A DNA stretch of 21,057 bases. Source: Mikrocytos mackini. Its lineage: Eukaryota > Endomyxa > Ascetosporea > Mikrocytida > Mikrocytiidae. Each line of letters opens with the position of its first letter. Positions within the stretch are counted from its first letter, which is position 1. Below the pieces are notes generated by a model. It was not told the origin of the DNA. It saw nothing but the letters and a program-made list of their open reading frames with translations, and searched no databases. Made by a program: the position numbers and the translations under genes. The stretch is from contig JASNJN010000001.1 of assembly GCA_030180075.1 (NCBI GenBank), positions 1 through 21,057 on the forward strand. The letters run 5' to 3'. Below are positions 8,830 to 16,072 of this stretch, in pieces.

Positions 8830-9693
8830 TTAAATATCCTGCGCATCCGGCTTCCCTTTATAAATAGTGACTCTCTGTTTCCTCTTAAATTTCTTTCTTT
8901 GATAATAATAGAATACACCAAGTGTAACCAGAATCAATAAAAGCAGCACTATCGTTTTGGTTACAAAGACAATCAATACTTTCTTTTCTGACTTATCTTT
9001 CGGTTTCAACATCAAATTATAATGCAATTCGTTTGTAAAGTCAATAGCAGTCTTAAATGAAAAGTCTTCAGGATAACTGTTTACTACAGATCGGCTCCCA
9101 TCGGCAATATCAATTTCATATAAAGTTACTTTTAAAAGGTTACCATTGTTCACTACGTTTTGATCAACTTGTATAATTAAAGTGTGTTTTGATTTGTCTC
9201 CTTTGGGCACGCAAAAATTATCGATTTCAAAAGTTATTGAACTGTCCGTAGAAATGAAACCTTCTATCTTGTCGTTAAATTTGATTGGTTCGATGGGATG
9301 GTCACTTTTGGATAGCTTAATCCATTCTTTTACTATATTCTCCGCGGAAACCATCCAATGCTTTTTGTTTGCTTCTTTGAGCTTGTCTATGGCATCTGAA
9401 GTTACCGTATATCTTTTTTTGAAGATGTTCGAATCTGATACGTTGAGGAAATACTGAGTTTTGTCTCCTTCTTCAGTTTGGGTTGTGATAAGTTCGATTT
9501 GCACGACTATATTAGAAACAGGGTTTGTTTCTATATAGCAAATTGTTAGGTTTAATTCTTTGTCTCCGGTGTTAAGTTGGTCAGTATGAAGAAAAGAAGT
9601 TTCTAGATCTAAATTTATTGTTTTGGAAGTGGAAGTGGAATATGCATAAACAAAACACCATAGAGTAAGAACTATGATTTTTATACTAAACAT
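8830..9693 (-). CDS. Type I membrane protein with signal peptide, unknown function
   Basis: A 287-residue protein with clear topology but no recognised family. Residues 1-18 form a signal peptide (KIIVLTLWCFVYAYS). Next comes a lumenal or extracellular domain of about 220 residues, rich in beta-like alternating hydrophobic patterns (NLTICYIETN, FEIDNFCVP, HTLIIQVDQ, LLKVTLYEID). It has only two cysteines in the ectodomain, which could pair, and potential N-glycosylation sites (NLT, NVS). A single transmembrane helix (about 240-263, VLIVFVTKTIVLLLLILVTLGVF in part) is followed by a stop-transfer basic cluster (QRKKFKRKQR) and a short cytosolic tail. This is consistent with a receptor-like or surface-coat protein. 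AATAAA lies about 10 bases after the stop. The start is the first ATG, directly before the signal peptide. Confidence 0.8.
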   Translation of the reverse strand: MFSIKIIVLTLWCFVYAYSTSTSKTINLDLETSFLHTDQLNTGDKELNLTICYIETNPVSNIVVQIELITTQTEEGDKTQYFLNVSDSNIFKKRYTVTSDAIDKLKEANKKHWMVSAENIVKEWIKLSKSDHPIEPIKFNDKIEGFISTDSSITFEIDNFCVPKGDKSKHTLIIQVDQNVVNNGNLLKVTLYEIDIADGSRSVVNSYPEDFSFKTAIDFTNELHYNLMLKPKDKSEKKVLIVFVTKTIVLLLLILVTLGVFYYYQRKKFKRKQRVTIYKGKPDAQDI

Positions 9694-9879
9694 GTTATAT
9701 TTGGTGCGGTGTATCCTCTTTCGGTAAATATAGTGAAACCTGGGAAATTTAAAATTTTAATTTATCTATACCGATCAATAAGTAGCATATCCATATTGTC
9801 AATGGATGACAAATGCGACATTAGTGTCGTGCCCGGCTTCCGGATTTGAAGTGTAGTATGACTCTGTGTCATCGTAATA

Positions 9880-9902
9880 CAGTCAAACCTCGACTATCAG
9901 AA
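9880..9902 (+). repeat. Possible pogo/Tigger-type terminal repeat remnant
   Basis: TA followed by CAGTCAAACCTCGACTATC resembles, from memory, the terminal repeats of pogo/Tigger-like elements, which duplicate a TA target. No matching inverted end (…GACTGTA) is found before 9996, so at most one end is present. It lies about 100 bp upstream of the ATG at 9976 and could be part of its leader region. Confidence 0.3.
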
Positions 9903-9975
9903 ATATCTATCCGTAACTATCTTCGTAACCGTGATTATTTATGGGGGTTTTGGCCGTGATTTTGGAAAAATTGAA

Positions 9976-9996
9976 ATGTTCAGGGTTGTTTATATT
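9976..9996 (+). pseudogene. Native 5' end (7 codons) of the interrupted P-loop NTPase gene
   Basis: An ATG at 9976 opens seven codons (MFRVVYI) that run exactly to the left end of the retrotransposon. If the element (9997-14540) and one copy of the 5-bp target duplication are ignored, these codons lie in the same frame as the downstream NTPase coding sequence resuming at 14543. The context AAAAATTGAAATGT (9966-9979) is identical to that of the ATG at 4972. This is therefore most likely the original start of the NTPase gene. It is inferred from frame, context and target duplication, not from a homologue. Confidence 0.65.
9992..9996 (+). repeat. Left target-site duplication of the retrotransposon (imperfect)
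   Basis: ATATT directly precedes the TGTTA terminus of the 5' LTR. The five bases after the 3' LTR are CTATT (14541-14545), a 4 of 5 match. Ty3-type elements make 5-bp duplications. Confidence 0.5.
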
Positions 9997-10014
9997 TGTT
10001 ACGTCATGGACAAT

Positions 10015-10022
10015 GACATAAC
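10015..10022 (+). repeat. Left 8-bp target duplication of the MITE
   Basis: GACATAAC at 10015-10022 is repeated exactly at 10222-10229. The uninterrupted 3' LTR has this sequence once (14367-14374), which proves the duplication. Confidence 0.9.
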
Positions 10023-10221
10023 TAGGGGTCGGAAAATATATGACAAAAAATCGGCAAATATATGATTATATATGATTTTGTCAATATCTAATTATAATTT
10101 TGAATTTTCAATAAAATAAAATATATGAATTCCTTCAAATCTGAGTAATTATGGGTGAAAATTTTCCAGAAAATTGGTAAAATATATGATTTATACCAAA
10201 TCACATGTTTTCCGACCCCTA
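10023..10221. mobile_element. hAT-like MITE (199 bp) inside the 5' LTR
   Basis: The element has terminal inverted repeats TAGGGGTCGGAAAA…TTTTCCGACCCCTA and an exact 8-bp target duplication (GACATAAC), the hallmark of hAT transposition. It has no ORF, so it must have been moved by a transposase coded elsewhere. The subterminal regions carry several copies of a TATATGA motif in both orientations, as expected for hAT transposase binding. Comparison with the empty site in the 3' LTR gives both ends unambiguously. It lies upstream of the TATA-like region and separates it from the first TTACGTCA motif. Confidence 0.9.
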
Positions 10222-10229
10222 GACATAAC
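10222..10229 (+). repeat. Right 8-bp target duplication of the MITE
   Basis: This exact copy of GACATAAC follows the right terminal repeat. Confidence 0.9.
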
Positions 10230-10312
10230 TAATGACGTCATTGGCTTACGTCATTTTTAATTGTTTATAAATAAATATAATAATATAATAAAAACAGCAT
10301 CATCAATTATAA

Positions 10313-13300
10313 ATGTTCTTAAATAACTACAATAGACAAATGTCAACATCGACTAGTGTATATGACCACTATGTCACCCTAGGGCATATTAACATGATAT
10401 CATGTGATAAAATCGAAAGTTATTTATCAAACCCAAACTCAGAACATTCAGACTACAGCGACCACGATCCTTCATACAAAGCAGAAAAAGCAACCTTCGC
10501 ATTAAGCATCCCTAACACCAGTATAACAGTACAGAGATCATTGAACTTGTTAGCGGATACTCACAAACAGAACCTTATACAATGGGAAGAGGACTTCAAA
10601 GAAACAGTTTTATTCTGTCGATGGAGCCAGCAGACATCTAACCAAATACTGCATACCCTCTTAGCCAGTAGCATTCTCCCTATAGTTAAGGACCATATCA
10701 CCACACAGGATAAGTTACATGCGCTTCTCAAGCATAAATATCCGAAGGGAAAGAGCATCTTTTACTATAATGAACTGAATAAGATAAAACAAAGAAACTT
10801 CTTGACTATCACTCAGTACCATCAGCGTATCAAAGGGGTAGTAAAAAGATTATCTATCTGTCTAGAATGGAATGAAATGGACTACTATAAAAAGGTAGAA
10901 GAAGCTTTTTACGCGGGACTTACAAGGAAGACTAGTTTAGAGATTGTAAAGTTTACAGCATTGAATTTTGAAGAGTTAGTCGACTATATAAAGACACAAG
11001 AGGAATCGCTTATACAGATGGCATTAGACGATCATACAAAATACAACAACCGTCCAACTAAGCCCACTAACGCATTCTGTTCTTATCATCAGACTACTTC
11101 ACGCTCAACAAAAGACTGTAAAGCATTACACAGAGGAAACACTAGAAATCAATCCTTCCGTACACGCGAGCAAACAACACAAGACAGATCATCTTATAAT
11201 AGATCAGCCAACAGCGGCCAAAGAACGTGGAATACGAACAACCGTAGTTATTCACCTCAAGAGTCTACACAGAATAGACCACAATCGATAGAAAACGGAT
11301 CCTTTAGAAGATCAACCAACTCTTACAGTTCAAACAATAATAATAGAGCGAATAATAACCCTCGTAACTCAAGATCTTGGGCGCTCAAAGAACCACAAGA
11401 GATTCCAGATGTTTGTAGGACCAACGGAAAGGTCAACGAACTCCCAATAGAAATTGTATGGGACACAGGATCTGCATACAACTACTGTGGACCGGAAATT
11501 ATAAAGAAAAACAATATTAATTCAAATTCTATTCCAAATCAGAAGGTAGAACTTGCAAATGGCGAACAAATAACCGTCAATGAAGAAGCAAGGATTGACT
11601 TTAAGATAGGAAACGATTCAGAACACAAATTTAGCGGTAATTTTAGAATAATACCCGCAAGAAACAATGAACTTCTGATAGGTATGGACTTCATGAGGAA
11701 TAATGAAACCAAAATCGACCTAAAGAACAACCTCTTAGAAATAGATTCAAATCATTTCTTTAAATTAGGACTTACAAACAATAATAGTTCCAATGAGTTA
11801 CTTAACGACACTGAGAAAACGGTGATACAAAAGACGAAAATCTATAAAACCATTTCCAAAATTGAAAAACCAAAAGAAAAAGAACAAGACTTGGAAACAT
11901 ATATAGCAAAAGTTAAACTAAACAATCCTGCATTAGGTAAGATCGATAATGCTTTTCACAGAATTCCCTTAACAGAAGATAAATCAGTGAGTAGAAGACA
12001 ATACAATATTCCTTTAGCAATAAGAGAAGATACTAAAGATGAACTAAACAAATTACTAGACATGGAAATTATCAGATACAGTAACAGTACATTTTCTTCG
12101 CCAGCGTTTCCAGTATTAAAAAAGAATGGAAGCATTCGCCTAGTAGTTGACTACCGCGAATTGAATGGCATAACGAGAAAAGAACCATGCCCTCTAGAGA
12201 ACAGTTTCTTTAATCTTCTACAAGCCAAGGATATGAAAAATTTTTCGAGTAGAGATCTTAACATGGGTTATTACCAAATCCCAATTCACAAAGACGATAT
12301 TCATAAAACAGGATTTTCAGCGTGCGGAGAACATTATGAATTTGTGCGTATGCCCTTTGGCTTAGCAAATGCTCCTGCAACATTCCAAAAAACGTTAAAC
12401 AGAATAGTTGGGAATGAGAAAAACGTACATGTTTACCCAGACGACATTCTCATAGCGTCACCCAATGAAGAACAACATATCTCGGACGTTAAAAGAATTA
12501 TAAACAAGCTTGTGGAACACAACATATCTATAAACTTCGACAAAAGTAAATTCAATCAAAAAGAAATAGAATACCTTGGATTTATAGTTTCAGAAAACGG
12601 ATTAAACATAAAGAAAGAAGGTTTAGAACAAATAGGAACTACCACACCAAAGAAAACAAAAGATATACAAAAAATAATGGGACATCTTAATTGGTTTCGT
12701 AATTTCGTAAAAGATTTCAGCAGCAAAACAGAATTTCTTACAAATTTACTGCACAGAAACACGAAATTTAAATGGACTTCAGAAGAGGAAACGAAGTTAA
12801 CAAATCTACTTAAAGATATTAAAGAATCACAAACACTCAGCTTTCCAAAACCAGGAAAAGAATTCATACTAGAAACAGATGCCAATCTCACAGGTATCGG
12901 AGGAGTTTTAAAACAAGACGACCAAGTAGTCGCAATATTCAGCTATAAACTTAAAAATAGCGAAATTAATTACACAATTACAGAAAAAGAAACATTTGCA
13001 GTTGTCAAATCACTTGAATTCTTCAAACCAATAATATTTAACTCAAAAATAATAGTCAAAACAGACAACATGAATTTAATAGAAACAAAAGACTTGTCTA
13101 AGAGACAACAAAGATGGAAACTCTTACTAAGCGAGTACTGCCTCCAAATTCAACACATTAAAGGAGAAAATAACCAGTTAGCAGACGCAATGTCGAGACT
13201 TTCTTTTATTAAACAGATCAAAACAGACGTCGAGACAGCTAAAGAAAAGATAATAAAAGAATTCGCCGTCATAACAAACAAAGAAGAAGATAAACAAATA

Positions 13301-14374
13301 AAAGTATACGAACAAAACGTTTCTTTAGATGAGAGAGGTAGAGTCCTTATTGCTGACAACAAGCACATTAAAATGCTTACCTTTCTTCATAAATTCTTGA
13401 TACACCCGGGATCTAAAGCATTGGCACAAAGTGTGCGGAAATACTACAACATTCCTAAACTAAAGGAAGCATGCAAAAGAGTCACACATGCCTGTAAGTT
13501 GTGTCCAAAGATCAAGACACCTAAACAGAAATATGGAAACTTGAGCGGGCATTTAGCGAAGAAGGAAAACGATCACACCTTAGCTATTGACTTACTTGGA
13601 CCATTAGATACCAAGCACTTTAAGATGAACACAAAAACTAAAGAGTTCTCTATTCTAGTAATGGCAGATGCCTACACGAAGATGACAAAGTTAGAACTTT
13701 TATTAAAGACGTCTACAAACATAATTACAAAGAAGATTGAGAAAGGATGGTTCCCGGACATGGGAGTACCAAGGTTTATACTTAGTGATAACGGACCACA
13801 ATTCACGTCCAATGATTTCCTAAGCTTCTTAGCCGAACATGGCATACAAGAGACCAAAACGAGTCCTTATAACCCAACGAGCAATGCACTTATGGAAAGA
13901 CGTAATTCTGAAATACTAATCGGATTACGAGCTCAAAAGGGTATGGAAATAAAAGAAGTAATAAAGAAAATAGAAAGAAAACTAAACGTGAACAGCAGCG
14001 ACGAAATGAAACTCTCACCCCTTGAACTGTTAGAAGAACATGGACAACTTTATCCATTGGGAAGAGACCTGAATCAAGAGATAACAAAGGGAGTAGAAAT
14101 GAGAGAAGAATTAGCAAACTTAAGACTAACAAAAAGAAACGAGAAGCGTATAGCGCATGAGTATCAAGCAGGCGATTGGGTCTGGCTTAAGAACTTCAAT
14201 AAGAAAGATAAATTAGATTACAAATATAAAGGACCTTACCTTATTCTAGATACTTTAGGAGATAACAAACAAGTAGTAATAAAGTTCGGACATACAATAA
14301 GGAAACATAATGTGAAGAACATATTACCTTTTAATGAAAGAGACCAGGATGTTACGTCATGGACAATGACATAA
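10313..14374 (+). CDS. Ty3/gypsy Gag-Pol polyprotein
   Basis: A single 1353-residue frame without Gag/Pol frameshift. Gag (about 60-240) is followed by a zinc-knuckle-like C256-x2-H259-x4-R264-x4-C269, where a His is expected at 264. Protease has D384-T-G. Reverse transcriptase (about 555-735) has D648 and the box Y708-P-D-D, with Pro in place of the usual Leu, Val or Ile. RNase H has D856, E893, D918 and D958. Integrase has the zinc site H1026/H1031/C1061/C1064, the DD35E triad D1093, D1159, E1195, and a GPY module at G1307-P-Y. The N-terminal 27 residues are coded by the 5' LTR and the last codons and stop by the 3' LTR. Role: particle formation, cDNA synthesis and integration. No chromodomain is seen. 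The length is normal for a one-ORF Ty3 element. Confidence 0.95.
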   Translation: MFLNNYNRQMSTSTSVYDHYVTLGHINMISCDKIESYLSNPNSEHSDYSDHDPSYKAEKATFALSIPNTSITVQRSLNLLADTHKQNLIQWEEDFKETVLFCRWSQQTSNQILHTLLASSILPIVKDHITTQDKLHALLKHKYPKGKSIFYYNELNKIKQRNFLTITQYHQRIKGVVKRLSICLEWNEMDYYKKVEEAFYAGLTRKTSLEIVKFTALNFEELVDYIKTQEESLIQMALDDHTKYNNRPTKPTNAFCSYHQTTSRSTKDCKALHRGNTRNQSFRTREQTTQDRSSYNRSANSGQRTWNTNNRSYSPQESTQNRPQSIENGSFRRSTNSYSSNNNNRANNNPRNSRSWALKEPQEIPDVCRTNGKVNELPIEIVWDTGSAYNYCGPEIIKKNNINSNSIPNQKVELANGEQITVNEEARIDFKIGNDSEHKFSGNFRIIPARNNELLIGMDFMRNNETKIDLKNNLLEIDSNHFFKLGLTNNNSSNELLNDTEKTVIQKTKIYKTISKIEKPKEKEQDLETYIAKVKLNNPALGKIDNAFHRIPLTEDKSVSRRQYNIPLAIREDTKDELNKLLDMEIIRYSNSTFSSPAFPVLKKNGSIRLVVDYRELNGITRKEPCPLENSFFNLLQAKDMKNFSSRDLNMGYYQIPIHKDDIHKTGFSACGEHYEFVRMPFGLANAPATFQKTLNRIVGNEKNVHVYPDDILIASPNEEQHISDVKRIINKLVEHNISINFDKSKFNQKEIEYLGFIVSENGLNIKKEGLEQIGTTTPKKTKDIQKIMGHLNWFRNFVKDFSSKTEFLTNLLHRNTKFKWTSEEETKLTNLLKDIKESQTLSFPKPGKEFILETDANLTGIGGVLKQDDQVVAIFSYKLKNSEINYTITEKETFAVVKSLEFFKPIIFNSKIIVKTDNMNLIETKDLSKRQQRWKLLLSEYCLQIQHIKGENNQLADAMSRLSFIKQIKTDVETAKEKIIKEFAVITNKEEDKQIKVYEQNVSLDERGRVLIADNKHIKMLTFLHKFLIHPGSKALAQSVRKYYNIPKLKEACKRVTHACKLCPKIKTPKQKYGNLSGHLAKKENDHTLAIDLLGPLDTKHFKMNTKTKEFSILVMADAYTKMTKLELLLKTSTNIITKKIEKGWFPDMGVPRFILSDNGPQFTSNDFLSFLAEHGIQETKTSPYNPTSNALMERRNSEILIGLRAQKGMEIKEVIKKIERKLNVNSSDEMKLSPLELLEEHGQLYPLGRDLNQEITKGVEMREELANLRLTKRNEKRIAHEYQAGDWVWLKNFNKKDKLDYKYKGPYLILDTLGDNKQVVIKFGHTIRKHNVKNILPFNERDQDVTSWTMT

Positions 14375-14399
14375 CTAATGACGTCATTGGCTTACGTCA
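14352..14399 (+). promoter_or_regulatory. Cluster of CRE/bZIP-like motifs in the LTR
   Basis: TTACGTCA (14352-14359), the perfect palindrome TGACGTCA (14379-14386) and TTACGTCA (14392-14399) lie within 48 bp, about 60-110 bp upstream of the ATG. TGACGTCA is the classic CREB/ATF-type bZIP site. The cluster is also in the 5' LTR, where the MITE splits off the first motif. That it binds a bZIP protein in this organism is inference. Confidence 0.5.
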
Positions 14400-14407
14400 T
14401 TTTTAAT

Positions 14408-14437
14408 TGTTTATAAATAAATATAATAATATAATAA
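14408..14437 (+). promoter_or_regulatory. TATA-like core promoter of the LTR
   Basis: GTTTATAAATAAATATAATA and following A/T run lie about 25-50 bp before the ATG at 14459, and the same stretch is present in the 5' LTR. It is the best candidate for the core promoter that drives the polyprotein from the left LTR and possibly the NTPase gene from the right LTR. Confidence 0.45.
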
Positions 14438-14458
14438 AAACAGCATCATCAATTATAA

Positions 14459-16072
14459 ATGTTCTTAAATAACTACGATAGACAAATTTCAACATCGACT
14501 AGTGTATATGACCACTATGTCACCCTAGGGAATATTAAATCTATTGCAAAACAACACGATGACACAAAGCCACGAGGAACTACAGATAAGAAATATTCAA
14601 TATGGAAAATCTTCGAAAGAGATCCTGTATTCTTTATTAATGACATTCGCCTTGCTATCAAGCTCCTTAATTTCATCGCACAAAGACATATGAGTATGAT
14701 AATCAATGAATCCTCTGCCTCAGGCAAAACATCCTTTATAGAAGTTTTCACCGGGATAATCCAACATGGCGCCAATAAGATGTATTTAAACACATTAGAA
14801 TGTGAAGACACAAATAACGAAATCAAAGAGGTATGTGAAACTATTGTTTCTATAAGTTTAAATTTTTCTATAATTTACAAGAGAGTTTGGAGTAGTTGCG
14901 AATTGGAAAAAGATTTTATTCGTGAAATAATAAAAGAGATTATATCCCAGGCCAAATCTAGAATACAATTGACCCATTTACAGGAAGGCTTCCTTGATAA
15001 TTATTTGGATGATATCCAACGACTCGAAAACCAATCCTCTTATGGTTTAGTAAGGATACACAACGACCTTATGTTCATTTTAATAGATGCGGTATATAAA
15101 GAAAGGCTATACAAAAAGACGGTTTGCAAAGAAAACAAAATAAAAGAGAATAACCAAACAAACTCCAAGATGATAACGAAGATCATCTTTATAATTGATG
15201 AAATCAACGTGTTTGAACTAAAAAATATCCGTTCAACTCTTTTAAACGACAACACTCAACATCGCAACTGGTATATACAAATGATGGAGGCTGCCATATC
15301 ACCAGATAAGGACCATCTTGGACGACGTAGCTATTCATTTATTCTTACTTCCATATTACCCATTTCTTTTGAAAGAGAAGAAGAAAACAAACGTATACGT
15401 TTTACATCTTTTTCTAAGTTTCTATCTACATTTGAAGAAAAGGATAGAACTTCGTTTGGAGAGGTTACATACGGTTTCTATAACGAAATAGCAAAAGCCG
15501 AAGGTGAAAATAAACTAAAAACATTTTTAGAACAAATCCGAATAAAAAAGAACATATTAGAAGATTACTTAGATGAAAATATTGGAAATGGAAAGGTAGA
15601 AATGAACAAAGTTTGGTTCCACTGTTTCCCAAAGAATTTATACAGAGGAAATAAAATGAAATCTGGAATTACACATCAAGAAAGAATAAATAGATCTTTT
15701 AGCTTTTTCCAAGTCTTATGGGGACAATTTGTTTATAAAGTGAAATTCGACAATGACCTATTAAGACGGGGACTTAAATACAATATGTGTGCAGAAAGCA
15801 ACAAAGAAAGTGTATACAACATGTATAAGATAAACACGGGTTATTTCATGCATTTTTTAATGAACGAAACGGCTAAAAATAGCATATCAATCAAACAAGA
15901 GAGCAATGTTTCTAGTGAGAAATATATGGAGAATTTTTGGGCAGGTTACACCAATCTTAAAGAGAGATATAGCATTGAGGATTATTCAATGTATTTATCA
16001 GACGAACATGCCCATATGTTATATGATCAGTCGAAACTTATAAAACACAATTGCTTCGAGAAGACTATTTAA
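14459..16072 (+). CDS. P-loop NTPase (Crinkler/RHS-like) with LTR-derived N-terminus
   Basis: The 537-residue ORF starts at the ATG inside the 3' LTR; residues 1-27 are LTR-coded and match the start of the retroelement polyprotein (MFLNNY, STSTSVYDHYVTLG). From residue 28 on it is host sequence. A divergent Walker A is at E84-S-S-A-S-G-K90-T-S and a Walker B at about 243-248 (FIIDE), after a helical, Lys/Glu-rich region. This build, an N-terminal leader, a P-loop NTPase and a C-terminal nuclease-like part, recalls Crinkler/RHS-type proteins that are often linked to transposons; that assignment is inference. The original start is probably 9976. An in-frame TAA (16070-16072) ends this part, but the same frame stays open to 16600. 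It may be transcribed from the LTR, though the gene is likely damaged. Confidence 0.75.
   Translation: MFLNNYDRQISTSTSVYDHYVTLGNIKSIAKQHDDTKPRGTTDKKYSIWKIFERDPVFFINDIRLAIKLLNFIAQRHMSMIINESSASGKTSFIEVFTGIIQHGANKMYLNTLECEDTNNEIKEVCETIVSISLNFSIIYKRVWSSCELEKDFIREIIKEIISQAKSRIQLTHLQEGFLDNYLDDIQRLENQSSYGLVRIHNDLMFILIDAVYKERLYKKTVCKENKIKENNQTNSKMITKIIFIIDEINVFELKNIRSTLLNDNTQHRNWYIQMMEAAISPDKDHLGRRSYSFILTSILPISFEREEENKRIRFTSFSKFLSTFEEKDRTSFGEVTYGFYNEIAKAEGENKLKTFLEQIRIKKNILEDYLDENIGNGKVEMNKVWFHCFPKNLYRGNKMKSGITHQERINRSFSFFQVLWGQFVYKVKFDNDLLRRGLKYNMCAESNKESVYNMYKINTGYFMHFLMNETAKNSISIKQESNVSSEKYMENFWAGYTNLKERYSIEDYSMYLSDEHAHMLYDQSKLIKHNCFEKTI
14541..14545 (+). repeat. Right target-site duplication of the retrotransposon (imperfect)
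   Basis: CTATT follows the 3' LTR and matches ATATT at 9992-9996 in four of five bases. The first full host codon of the resumed NTPase frame is ATT at 14543. Confidence 0.5.

Larger units (their letters stand above)
9997..10394 (+). repeat. 5' LTR, interrupted by a MITE
   Basis: The LTR is about 191 bp when the MITE and its target duplication (10023-10229) are removed. Its ends, TGTTA and TAACA, are a perfect 5-bp inverted pair of the TG…CA kind. A T/A-rich TATA-like stretch (TTTATAAATAAATATAATAA, around 10264-10283) lies about 30-45 bp before the polyprotein ATG at 10313. The LTR therefore contains both promoter and start codon and encodes the first 27 residues. This implies a very short 5' leader in the mRNA. 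Confidence 0.88.
9997..14540 (+). mobile_element. Ty3/gypsy LTR retrotransposon, near-complete, nested MITE
   Basis: The element has two direct LTRs (9997-10394 and 14350-14540) around a single Gag-Pol ORF in the order Gag, protease, reverse transcriptase, RNase H, integrase, which defines the Ty3/gypsy order. The 5' LTR begins TGTTA and ends TAACA, and the next bases, TGATATCA (10395-10402), may be a primer-binding site similar to the TGGTATCA type for initiator tRNA-Met, with one mismatch. A purine-rich tract (AAAGAGACCAGGA, 14337-14349) precedes the 3' LTR. Without the inserted MITE the LTRs differ at two positions over 181 bp, plus three near the outer end, so the insertion is recent. It sits seven codons inside a P-loop NTPase gene. 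Catalytic residues are kept except for a Pro in the YxDD box. Confidence 0.93.
14350..14540 (+). repeat. 3' LTR
   Basis: The copy starts TGTTACGTCATGG at 14350 and matches the 5' LTR (MITE removed) at 179 of 181 positions to 14530. Three of the last ten bases differ (…AATATTAAAT instead of …CATATTAACA), so its TAACA terminus is lost or altered. The TAA that ends the polyprotein is at 14372-14374. An ATG at 14459 is equivalent to the polyprotein start but opens into the flanking NTPase gene. Confidence 0.88.

Noticed and set aside
14350-16072. NTPase as an extra gene belonging to the retrotransposon
   Set aside because: It lies outside the 3' LTR, and the native start, frame and target duplication across the element explain it as the disrupted host gene.
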